From CAZOBJ01 sp964577825 (lineage in GTDB: Bacteria > Planctomycetota > SZUA-567 > JAFGNG01), in contig CAZOBJ010000096.1 in the NCBI GenBank assembly GCA_964577825.1, forward strand, positions 1 to 12,073: a stretch of DNA of 12,073 nt. Reading direction: 5' to 3'. Each line of letters opens with the position of its first letter. The stretch's first letter is position 1. Shown one piece after another: positions 1 through 6,586 of this stretch. Position numbers and translations under genes: made by a program. The notes under the pieces were generated by a model. That model had not been told where the DNA came from. It did not search any database and was given only the letters and a program-made list of their open reading frames with translations.

Positions 1-52
1 ACGGCAGATTCTCAGTCTGCAGACCGGGGTTCGACTCCCCGTGGGGATGCCA
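1..52 (+). tRNA. tRNA-Glu (anticodon CTC), 3' part only
   Basis: This is the 3' two-thirds of a tRNA cut by the left edge of the window. The anticodon stem is GCAGA (4-8) with TCTGC (16-20), closing a seven-base loop (9-15) with anticodon CTC at 11-13. A short variable region follows, then a T-arm of CGGGG, the loop TTCGACT and CCCCG (25-41). The acceptor 3' strand TGGGGAT, discriminator G and an encoded CCA end at 52. Anticodon CTC reads the Glu codon GAG. The G discriminator and the TGGGGAT acceptor strand, which implies a 5' strand near ATCCCCA, also resemble bacterial tRNA-Glu. The D-arm and 5' acceptor strand lie outside the window. Confidence 0.93.
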
Positions 53-61
53 ACCCGCTCC

Positions 62-102
62 CGCCCCGATCGGCCCGCAAACGGCCGGTTCGGGGCGTTT
101 TT
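62..102 (+). terminator. rho-independent terminator after tRNA-Glu
   Basis: The arm CGCCCCGATCGGCC pairs, with one mismatch, with GGCCGGTTCGGGGCG, and a run of five T residues (98-102) follows directly. It begins ten bases after the tRNA CCA end, so it should end the tRNA transcript. On the opposite strand the hairpin is not followed by T residues, so it is not an obvious terminator for the glycosidase gene that approaches from the right. Confidence 0.85.
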
Positions 103-217
103 CTTGGACCTTGGGTTTCGCTCTCGGAGAACGTCAGCCCGCCCGTGATTTGGGGTTCCGGTTCCGCGACCGCACGCTCCGCGTTTCCGGCCGGTGTGGC
201 AGTCCCGTGCTCGCAGG

Positions 218-2731
218 TCACCAGGTCATCCGGTGCCGTCCATGGGGCGGGAGGGTCACCGGCCGCGGTGCAATGGAGCGGCCGTCGGGCGCCTGGGCGC
301 TGACCGCGTTCAGGGTGCAGGGCGCGTCGCTTGCCGACCGGAGCTCGACCCCGTCCTCGTCGATGCGCACCTGCCCGGTGAAGAGCCTGCCGAAGACCGG
401 CATGCACACCGGAAGCCGCGGCGGCCGGAACGCGAGCGTGGCGTTCGGGGCGTCGATCGTCATGCCCAGCAGTACGTAGAGCACGTCCCAGGCGATCAGG
501 CAGTCGGAGTAGTGCAGGCCGTAGAACCACTCGCCGTTGGTGCTGTCGTAGAGCAGCCGGCAGCTCCACGGGTCGCGCAGCCGGTTCACCCAGGTGTGGG
601 CGAGGTCGGCGAGGAGGTCCATGCCCTCGTCGCACATGCCCTGCTGTAGCGCGGCGCAGGCCAGGGGAATGGAGTCGACCGTGGAGAAGGCGTTCGACTG
701 CGACGGACCGTCGCGGCGCTTCTTGCGGCCCGATCGGCTGGCGGGGGTGCCGTCGGCGTTCGAGCTCGCGCGCAACACCCAGGAGACCGGGCGGACGTTC
801 AAGCGCCAGATGTTCGAGAGCGTCTGCCGTATGCGCTCGGCCGGATGCAGGTCGCCGAGGTCCAGCATGCGCGCCGACACGCTGCCGTAGGTGAACGCAT
901 CCGTGAAGCAGATGGTCGAGGCGTCGCCGGTCTTCGGATCGTACGACAGGCTGTAGTAGTCGCCGTTGTACAGGTGTTCGTTCACGAACTCGGACGCCTT
1001 GTCGATCGCGGCGCGGCACCATTGTGCGAACTGCCCGTCGCCGCGGCGCTGGGCCAGGTCCTCGCCCACCCGCAGCGCGGCCAGCCACTGGTCGGCGATG
1101 TAGAACACGCTCCCGTACATCACGAAGTCGTCCCAGCCCTGGTCCAGGCCGTGCACGTCCGGGATGCCGTCTGCGTTGTCGTCGAGCTCCCGCGCGCCCC
1201 AGTGCAGGGTGTTCTTCAGCACCGGGTACATTTCGTCAACGAACCCTGGCTCGTCGCACCAGCGCGCGTGCCACCCGATGGCGAGCGGAAAGATGCCCGC
1301 GTCGCCCGCATTGAAGACCCGGTATTCATGGCGCTTCGCGCTCGTCACGCCGAGCGTCGAGGGGATCTCGCCCGAGGGCAGCTGGGCGCGGGCCACGTTG
1401 CGCAGCAGGTTGGCGTGCAGTTCGGGAAAGAGCGAACACAACGTGGACACGCAATACCGGTCCAGGATCACGCACACGACCCGCGGGCAGTTGATGGACT
1501 CCAGGAGATAGAACGCGTCGTCGGCGGTCCACCAACTGAGGCGCGGCAGCAAGTACAGGGTCTCCGTGATGAGGGCCCGCAACGAAGGCGGCAGCGTGGC
1601 CTCGGCGAACAGCCCTCGCCACTCTCGGCTGCGGGCGCGCAGGTCGTCGCGCCGCGGCGCTTGGCTTGCCATCACCTCGGTCGCCCCGCCCGGGAAGCGC
1701 TGTGCGTACCGGTGCCCGAGGAACACCCGTCCGGTCCCCGACTGGCGGTCGTAGTGATGGGGGAAGAACCACGCCAGCGCGAACTTGACCTCGCGCTCCT
1801 CGCCCGGCGCGACCGTCACACCGCCGGCCACCGCGCCCACCGGCCGGTGCTGGGAGAAGCGATCCAGGCCGTCGTCCACCGGGTCCTCGTCCGGCAGCTT
1901 GCCCTGCTCCAGGAACGTTGTCCACGCATCGGTCGGCCGGAACCCGGGCCGAGCGTTGGGGTCGTCGGCGTCGACCATCAGGTTGCGGCCGATCACCCGT
2001 CCCGGAGGACGCGGCCACCAGTCCGCCACGCTCTGCCAGGAGACGCCGTGCTCTGCGACGCCGGCCAGCAGGTATTCCGATCCGGCCAGGGACGGGTCGC
2101 GCGTGGTCATGCGCACGCCCGGCGCGCCCGCGCAGTCCATGATCTCGTTGCGGTTGCCGATCTGCGGCCAGCCCTTGAAGTAGTACTCGTACGCGATGTC
2201 GTTCGCCCAGGACAGGGCCGCCGTGGCCGTCAGCGGCCGGTCGGACCGGTTGCGCACGGTCACGGTCAGGAACGCAATCGGCAGGGAGCTGTCGTCTGCG
2301 TTGAGCGGAACAAACGGGCTGAACGCCTCCAGGCGCACGTCGGCGGGCCACGCCGGCTCGTCGTAGTCCAGGTCCACGAACGGGAACCGGCCGGTGTACG
2401 TGGTGGCCTGCACGCCCGCGAGCTCGTCCACGGCCTCGAGCTGGAGTAGACGCCCCTGCCCGGATTCGCCTTCGGGCTTGACGAACAACGACAGGAACGC
2501 GCCCGGCGCCATGCCCGTGGGCTTGTACGGCAGGGACATGGACCATGCGTTCTGCAGCCGGTTGTTGCGGAAGGCCCCATGCCGTCCGATCTCGAAGGTC
2601 GAGGTCCCCAGCCCGCCGATGGGCATGCCGGCGAGCTCGTCGTCGGGCGTGCCCGGATACGAGATGCCGTCCTCCAGCGCGTGCTCGCGCGCGGGGTCGT
2701 CCGCGCCCCTTGCCTTCGCCTCAGCGTTCAT
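218..2731 (-). CDS. GH116-family beta-glycosidase (glucosylceramidase GBA2-like), diverged
   Basis: The predicted 837-residue protein resembles GH116 enzymes, which remove beta-linked glucose or xylose from glycosides or glycolipids. The N-terminal beta-sandwich domain opens with a Gly-rich GMPIGGLGTSTFEIGR motif (numbering below counts from an upstream ATG at 2761; subtract 10). The C-terminal alpha/alpha-barrel half has DGIPDVHGLDQGW (531-543), matching the family's DGLI..DQTYD block, and D621 in FTDAFTYG where the family's acid/base Asp sits. E479 is my best candidate nucleophile, but the alignment there needs a gap. The family's QS-x-E-x-W stretch reads QSNAF here. No signal peptide is visible, so it is probably cytoplasmic. 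I chose ATG 2731 because AGGGAG (2741-2746) lies nine bases upstream; ATG 2761 has no ribosome binding site and would sit almost on the predicted transcription start. The gene stands alone, between a tRNA and an HNH island. Confidence 0.85.
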   Translation of the reverse strand: MNAEAKARGADDPAREHALEDGISYPGTPDDELAGMPIGGLGTSTFEIGRHGAFRNNRLQNAWSMSLPYKPTGMAPGAFLSLFVKPEGESGQGRLLQLEAVDELAGVQATTYTGRFPFVDLDYDEPAWPADVRLEAFSPFVPLNADDSSLPIAFLTVTVRNRSDRPLTATAALSWANDIAYEYYFKGWPQIGNRNEIMDCAGAPGVRMTTRDPSLAGSEYLLAGVAEHGVSWQSVADWWPRPPGRVIGRNLMVDADDPNARPGFRPTDAWTTFLEQGKLPDEDPVDDGLDRFSQHRPVGAVAGGVTVAPGEEREVKFALAWFFPHHYDRQSGTGRVFLGHRYAQRFPGGATEVMASQAPRRDDLRARSREWRGLFAEATLPPSLRALITETLYLLPRLSWWTADDAFYLLESINCPRVVCVILDRYCVSTLCSLFPELHANLLRNVARAQLPSGEIPSTLGVTSAKRHEYRVFNAGDAGIFPLAIGWHARWCDEPGFVDEMYPVLKNTLHWGARELDDNADGIPDVHGLDQGWDDFVMYGSVFYIADQWLAALRVGEDLAQRRGDGQFAQWCRAAIDKASEFVNEHLYNGDYYSLSYDPKTGDASTICFTDAFTYGSVSARMLDLGDLHPAERIRQTLSNIWRLNVRPVSWVLRASSNADGTPASRSGRKKRRDGPSQSNAFSTVDSIPLACAALQQGMCDEGMDLLADLAHTWVNRLRDPWSCRLLYDSTNGEWFYGLHYSDCLIAWDVLYVLLGMTIDAPNATLAFRPPRLPVCMPVFGRLFTGQVRIDEDGVELRSASDAPCTLNAVSAQAPDGRSIAPRPVTLPPHGRHRMTW

Positions 2732-2781
2732 GTCGTTTCGCTCCCTATCCAATGCGGTCATGGAATCCGACAGACCGCCCG

Positions 2782-2810
2782 CACATACCGGAGGCGCTCG
2801 CGAAAGTCAA
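2782..2810 (-). promoter_or_regulatory. sigma70-like promoter for the GH116 gene
   Basis: Read on the minus strand, TTGACT (2810-2805) and TATGTG (2787-2782) are separated by 17 bases. The -35 box is close to consensus and the -10 box is weak (3 of 6). Transcription would start near 2775, giving a leader of about 44 bases before ATG 2731. This fits that start better than the upstream ATG at 2761. Confidence 0.5.
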
Positions 2811-2984
2811 GCGGGCGTTGGGGGTTTAGGTAAGGAAGGTGCTGGGGGCGAGAGCGACGGTCGGTCGCGGCGTTTGGTCATCCTGTGCCGCTCTGATCGA
2901 TGCTGGGCCTTCGTTCACCGAGCCACGTCCGGCAAGCGCGACGATGGCGCCGCTTCCGAAGTTTCAGAAGGCTCCCGCATTCAC
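2811..2984. other. intergenic stretch, no gene seen
   Basis: This stretch lies between the leftward GH116 promoter and a rightward promoter candidate. I see no start codon with a convincing ribosome binding site, no strong hairpin and no repeat. Open frames that cross it are extensions or shadows of neighbouring frames with no recognisable protein motif. Confidence 0.5.
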
Positions 2985-3012
2985 TTGACTTCTCACACAG
3001 TGGAGATACGCT
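2985..3012 (+). promoter_or_regulatory. possible promoter for the small ORFs and HNH gene
   Basis: TTGACT (2985-2990) is followed after 16 bases by TACGCT (3007-3012). The -35 box is near consensus and the -10 box is weak. It lies 55 bases before a short frame with a ribosome binding site and about 215 bases before the 73-residue gene, facing the right way for both and for the HNH gene. Confidence 0.35.
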
Positions 3013-3067
3013 ACGAGGGTGCCATCCAGCGCTCTGTGACGGGCTGCCGAACGAAGCAGGAGCGGCC

Positions 3068-3202
3068 ATGTCGGTACGTCGTCCATCAGCCACGCATCCT
3101 CCCTTTCACGTCTCGCTGCGCTTCAGGAACACCGTCTCGCTGGCTGTGGGCGAGGTCGTCGGCAGGGTCCTTTCCAGGAGCTCCCTCTCTTCTCCGTTTT
3201 GA
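3068..3202 (+). CDS. small hypothetical ORF or gene remnant (44 residues)
   Basis: A 44-codon frame starts at ATG 3068 with AGGAG about six bases upstream and stops at 3202, 24 bases before the next gene. The peptide is rich in Arg and Ser and has no membrane segment or known motif. The stretch HPPFHVSLRFRNTVSL faintly recalls the N-terminus of REP-associated Y1 transposases (pattern HVTLR), which would make it a decayed fragment. That resemblance is from memory and weak. It could also be a leader peptide or chance. The good ribosome binding site is the only solid support. Confidence 0.3.
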   Translation: MSVRRPSATHPPFHVSLRFRNTVSLAVGEVVGRVLSRSSLSSPF

Positions 3203-3226
3203 CGTATGTATTCAAAGGAGTGAGGC

Positions 3227-3448
3227 ATGAAAATCGGCACGATCCTGGACCAGATCGACTTGGCATGGCCGCACGGACTCCAAGAGGGGTACAGCCAGCC
3301 AGTCGCCCTGCTTCTGGACGAAGGTAAGGAGACACTCGAGGCGGCCAGCAAGGCCGGATATCGCTGCTTCACGGACAGTGACGAGTTCCGGGCCTATGTC
3401 ACGAACGAGATTCTCGCGTCCGCGACCGAGGAGGTCGCTGTGCGGTGA
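3227..3448 (+). CDS. 73-residue hypothetical protein next to HNH endonuclease
   Basis: The frame starts at ATG 3227 with AAGGAG six bases upstream and ends with TGA at 3448, 98 bases before the HNH gene on the same strand. The product is small, soluble-looking and slightly acidic, with no signal peptide or membrane segment. Its first twelve residues, MKIGTILDQIDL, look like the opening of DUF262 (GmrS/DndB-like ParB-fold) proteins, which often work with HNH nucleases. The rest does not continue in that family's pattern, although LQEGY may echo its Q-R-G-Y element. It may be a truncated or rearranged DUF262 gene, or an unrelated partner protein. I do not recognise the C-terminal part (CFTDSDEFRAYVTNEIL). 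A real gene is likely; its function is unknown. Confidence 0.6.
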   Translation: MKIGTILDQIDLAWPHGLQEGYSQPVALLLDEGKETLEAASKAGYRCFTDSDEFRAYVTNEILASATEEVAVR

Positions 3449-3546
3449 TGCGATAGGGAGTTCCGTCGCAATTGGGTCGAGAGCCTCCTGAGTGCGCTAC
3501 CGCAGGGGCAGCGCTGGTCCCATCATCGGCTAGGGGGTAGCAGCTG

Positions 3547-4461
3547 ATGAGATTCTACGTAGGCGTGACGGACAACGGGTGGTTCGACTTCCTCGCCAGG
3601 CAAGCGCCGGACGAGGTGAACTTCTGGCGTCCGAGTGATACCAGGGGCTTCCGATCGATTGAACCTGGCGCTCCCTTCTTGTTCAAGCTCCACAGTCCGA
3701 GAGACTGCATCGCTGGCGGGGGCTTCTTCGTCAGGCATACCACATTGCCCCTGTACTTGGCGTGGGAATGCTTCGGCGAGAAGAATGGAGCCGACAGCCT
3801 GGAAGACTTCCGACAAATGATCCAGCGCCGCAGACGCGAACCTGAACCCAACCCTCCCATCGGTTGCAGCATCCTCGCCGAGCCTTTCTTTTGGCCTGAA
3901 GAGCAATGGATCAGGCCTCGCGCCTGGGCCAGGAACATCGTGCGAGGCAAAACATACGACACATCAGAACCAGACGGGCGAGCACTCTGGGACCAAGTGC
4001 AACTGCGCCTCGCAGCAACGGCTCCTGCAAACGAGGCCCTCGCAGCCGAGGCCGAGGCACCCTACGGCCGGCGGTATCTTACGCGCCATCGTCTTGGGCA
4101 GGGCGCCTTTCGTGTCCTGGTAACGGACGCCTATGATCGAAGGTGCTCTGTTACCGGCGAACGCACCTTGCCGGTGTTGGAGGCCGCCCACATTCGCCCG
4201 CACAGCCTCAACGGACCGAACCAAGTGAGCAACGGACTCTTGCTGCGCTCAGACCTGCACATCCTCTTCGATGCAGGATACCTGACTGTAACGCCCCAGC
4301 ATCATGTCGAGGTCAGCAAGCGAATCCAAGAAGAATACCACAATGGCCGCGATTATCTTGCCATGCACGGCAAGAAGCTGCTTGTTCTGCCGCAGCATCG
4401 CGAAGAGCTCCCAAGTGCCGACTATCTTCGCTGGCATAACGAACACGTGTTCGCGTCCTGA
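3547..4461 (+). CDS. HNH endonuclease (restriction-endonuclease-like, HNH_2 type)
   Basis: This 304-residue protein looks complete. Residues 1 to about 140 form the N-terminal domain usual in these proteins, with signatures DEVNFWRPS, PGAPFLFKLHSP, GGGFFVR, LAWECFGEKNGA and IVRGKTYD. The nuclease domain follows: C200, EAAHIRPHS with H215, VSNGLLL with N229, and RSDLHILFD with H238. These match the His-Asn-His metal-binding and catalytic set of HNH_2 nucleases. Such proteins are predicted DNA endonucleases, often in restriction or defence settings; this one has no methyltransferase beside it in the window. ATG 3547 follows a G-rich GGGGG site about nine bases upstream. Third codon positions carry more A and T than in flanking genes, which suggests acquisition by transfer. 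All expected catalytic residues are present. Confidence 0.9.
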   Translation: MRFYVGVTDNGWFDFLARQAPDEVNFWRPSDTRGFRSIEPGAPFLFKLHSPRDCIAGGGFFVRHTTLPLYLAWECFGEKNGADSLEDFRQMIQRRRREPEPNPPIGCSILAEPFFWPEEQWIRPRAWARNIVRGKTYDTSEPDGRALWDQVQLRLAATAPANEALAAEAEAPYGRRYLTRHRLGQGAFRVLVTDAYDRRCSVTGERTLPVLEAAHIRPHSLNGPNQVSNGLLLRSDLHILFDAGYLTVTPQHHVEVSKRIQEEYHNGRDYLAMHGKKLLVLPQHREELPSADYLRWHNEHVFAS

Positions 4462-4520
4462 GCATATCGTAGAGGAGAGTCCACTGTGCTTGCGCATGCG
4501 CGAGCGCAGAGCCTATGAGA

Positions 4521-4552
4521 GTCTTGCCCTTCCACGCCTCTGGAGGCAAGAC
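4521..4552. other. strong intergenic stem-loop without T-tract
   Basis: GTCTTGCC (4521-4528) pairs perfectly with GGCAAGAC (4545-4552). Inside, TCCA (4531-4534) pairs with TGGA (4541-4544) around the loop CGCCTC, leaving a two-base CT bulge on the left arm. This gives twelve base pairs. It lies between the end of the HNH gene and the end of the oppositely oriented ADP-ribosylglycohydrolase remnant, where a bidirectional terminator would be expected, but neither strand has a T run after it. A REP-like element or a mobile-element scar is possible. Confidence 0.5.
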
Positions 4553-4618
4553 CCGCAGTTGCCGTACACGAACCGTTTGGCCTGCGCCATATGCATTCTC
4601 CTCATCCGCAAACAGCCG

Positions 4619-5098
4619 TCATGAAGACTCGCAACCGTGACTCATTCCGGAGCGGTTCTTCTCGGGTTCTCGGCCCTGTCTCTGCTCTTGCGCCCCTTTC
4701 CCCACCAACCGCTCCGCCAGACCCGATGCGTCCGCGGGCCCAAAGCAGTCCGCCCGCGGCTGGTGCACGTTCGGTCGGCCGGCCTGTGGGCGGCAGACGA
4801 GCGCGGCGTCGGCTCACTGCGCGGGGATCGCATCCTGGCCGCGCACCGCGCCCAGGAGCGCGCCGCAGATCGCCCCGTTCGTGTCCGTGTCCCCGCCGCG
4901 CAGTACGGAGTCGACCACCCCCTCCTGCGGACCGGCCGCATGCCCGAGCTGCCAGAGCGCGCTCTGCAGCACGATGAGCACCCACCTCTGCGCGCGGGAG
5001 AGCACGGCGAGGTCGATGCCAGGGTCTTGTGCGGCTGGCGGCATGCAGTGACGCCAGCCTCGGTCGACCAAGCGAGCGGTCAGACGGTCTTCTGGAAT
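4619..5098 (-). pseudogene. ADP-ribosylglycohydrolase (DraG family) remnant
   Basis: The minus strand encodes the C-terminal part of an ADP-ribosylglycohydrolase-family protein, which hydrolyses ADP-ribose linkages using a binuclear metal site. Visible are the family blocks WVLIVLQSALWQL, EGVVDSVLRGGDTDTNGAI (metal-binding GGDTDTN), CGALLGAVRGQDAIPAQ, then CRP, then GPADASGLAERLV near the end. Two lesions are seen. The frame begins right after a stop codon (5099-5101), so the N-terminal part with the first metal ligands, more than half of a usual protein of about 300 residues, is missing. A TGA at 4814-4816 also stands in place of the Trp expected after IPAQ, while the same frame continues with family-like sequence to a TGA at 4619. 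This pattern indicates decay rather than a frameshift. The remnant ends within 50 bases of the ALDH stop codon. Confidence 0.8.
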
Positions 5099-5127
5099 TC
5101 ACCCAACCGTTGATTGGGCTTGATGGT

Positions 5128-5147
5128 TGAGATCCGGCGTGATCTCA
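5128..5147. other. stem-loop overlapping the ALDH stop codon
   Basis: TGAGATC (5128-5134) and GATCTCA (5141-5147) form a seven-base-pair perfect stem with the loop CGGCGT. The right arm includes the stop codon of the aldehyde dehydrogenase gene. It could end or stabilise the carotenoid operon transcript, but no T-tract follows on the minus strand, so a terminator role is uncertain. Confidence 0.3.
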
Positions 5148-6530
5148 TCCGCCCAGCAACCACCGCCACACGCCCTCGTCCGATGCGCGCGTCGGGGGGT
5201 ATCGGCGCATCGGGTCGGGCCACGTCCCGCGGCGAAAGCGCGCGCGTGCCTGACTGAACGCCCGGAACCCCCACACGCCGTGGTATCGGCCCAGGCCGCT
5301 GGCGCCCTTGCCGCCGAAGGGCAGGTCCGCCACGGCCAGGTGCAAGACGCATTCGTTCGCGCACACCCCGCCGGAGTCCATGCCTCGGGCCACGAGCTCC
5401 TCCACGGCCTTGTCCCCGCAGAACACGTACACGACCAGCGGCGGGGCGTGCCGCCGCATCATGGCGACTGCGTCCTCCGGTCCAGCCACCGCAACCACGG
5501 GCAACAGAGGACCGAAGATCTCCTCCTGCCACAGCGGGGACGCTTCGGGCATATCCGTAAGCACCGTGGGCGCGATGTAGCGCGCGTCGCGATCGTGCCC
5601 GCCGCCGCAGTAGACCCGTCCGCCGTCGAGCAGGCGCACTAGGCGGTCGAAGTGGTGCGCGTTCACGATCCGGGCGAAGTCGGGGCTGTGGCTCGGGTCC
5701 GTTCCGAAAAAGCGCTCAATCGTGCGGGCTAGGAGATCGAGCATCTCTTCGTACCGGCGCTCGGCCACCAGCAGGTAGTCGGGCGCCACGCAGACCTGGC
5801 CCGCGTTCATGAACTTGCCCTGCACAATGCGCCGCGCGGCCACGGGCAGGTCGGCGTCCTCGTGCACGTAGCAGGGGCATTTGCCCCCGAGCTCCAGCAC
5901 CACGGGCGTGAGCCGGTCCGCGGCGGCGCGGAACACCCGGTGGCCTGTACTCGTCCCGCCGGTGAAGAACACGAGGTCCAGGTCCTCGTCCACGAGCGCC
6001 CGCGCCAGGCTGTCGTCGCCCGTGCACACGGCCACCTCCTCGGGCGGGAAGTGCTCGCGCACGCAGTCGGCCAGGCACCGGCTCGTTGCCGGCGCAATCT
6101 CGGAGGGCTTCAGAATCGCGCAGTTCCCCGCCGCCAGACAACCGACGAGCGGCCCCAACATGAGCTGCACCGGGAAGTTCCACGGCCCCAGGATCAAGGC
6201 CACGCCGCGCGGCTCCCACCGCCACCAGGCCCGGCTCGGCTTGAGCAGAAGCGGCGTGGGACACCAATGGCTTCTCATCCAGGCGCGCACGTGCCTGCGC
6301 GCGTGGCGGACCTCGCGCCGCGTGAACAGGATCTCGGAGAGGAGCGACTCGTGCCGAGGCTTGCCCAGGTCCGCGGCCAACGCGTCGACGAGCGCCTCCT
6401 CGTGGCGCACGAGCAGCTCGTCGAGCGCGTCCAGTCGCTCCTGGCGCCAGGCGAGTGTGCGTGTCAGGCCGCTGTTGAATCGCTGGCGCAGGCCGCGCAC
6501 CAGGCCACCAACGTCGGGCTCTTGCTGCAT
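5145..6530 (-). CDS. class-3 aldehyde dehydrogenase, probably apocarotenoid/diapocarotenal dehydrogenase
   Basis: This 461-residue NAD(P)-dependent aldehyde dehydrogenase oxidises an aldehyde to a carboxylic acid. Landmarks in order are GPWNFP with the oxyanion-hole N118, the coenzyme-binding ILKPSE at 139-144, FFTGGTSTG, LELGGK with the general base E213, GQVCVAPDY with the catalytic C247, and EEIFGP at 336-341. CVAPDYLL and the short length are typical of the ALDH3 group, which includes the aldehyde dehydrogenases of C30 carotenoid acid pathways. There is no C-terminal membrane anchor. ATG 6530 is chosen because AGGAGG (6541-6546) lies ten bases upstream and the ALDH fold begins soon after; the upstream in-frame extension overlaps the preceding gene and has no homology. 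It is the last gene of the operon, 56 bases after the CrtI-type gene. From this context I infer that the substrate is a carotenoid aldehyde; other long-chain aldehydes remain possible. Confidence 0.88.
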   Translation of the reverse strand: MQQEPDVGGLVRGLRQRFNSGLTRTLAWRQERLDALDELLVRHEEALVDALAADLGKPRHESLLSEILFTRREVRHARRHVRAWMRSHWCPTPLLLKPSRAWWRWEPRGVALILGPWNFPVQLMLGPLVGCLAAGNCAILKPSEIAPATSRCLADCVREHFPPEEVAVCTGDDSLARALVDEDLDLVFFTGGTSTGHRVFRAAADRLTPVVLELGGKCPCYVHEDADLPVAARRIVQGKFMNAGQVCVAPDYLLVAERRYEEMLDLLARTIERFFGTDPSHSPDFARIVNAHHFDRLVRLLDGGRVYCGGGHDRDARYIAPTVLTDMPEASPLWQEEIFGPLLPVVAVAGPEDAVAMMRRHAPPLVVYVFCGDKAVEELVARGMDSGGVCANECVLHLAVADLPFGGKGASGLGRYHGVWGFRAFSQARARFRRGTWPDPMRRYPPTRASDEGVWRWLLGG

Positions 6531-6586
6531 GGGGGCGAGGCCTCCTGCGCGGGGCGAGCGAGTCCAGGTCCTTGCGAAAGAAGAGG

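Noticed and set aside
1..52. tRNA 3' end as an integration (att) site
   Set aside because: I found no second copy of the T-arm/acceptor sequence in the window and no integrase gene; the adjacent glycosidase is not a typical cargo.
845..2449. 534-codon plus-strand frame inside the glycosidase gene
   Set aside because: Antisense shadow; the minus-strand frame has GH116 motifs and a good start.
4441..4452. Perfect 12-base palindrome GAACACGTGTTC
   Set aside because: It lies within the last codons of the HNH gene and a few such palindromes are expected by chance in 12 kb.
4492..4501. Palindrome GCGCATGCGC after the HNH gene
   Set aside because: Too short and composed of common GC-rich steps; no paired copy or T-tract.
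4462..4620. Short minus-strand frame MAQAKRFVYGNCGSC with a ribosome binding site-like AGGAGA
   Set aside because: It is only about 25 codons, runs through the stem-loop and shows no family match; chance is more likely.
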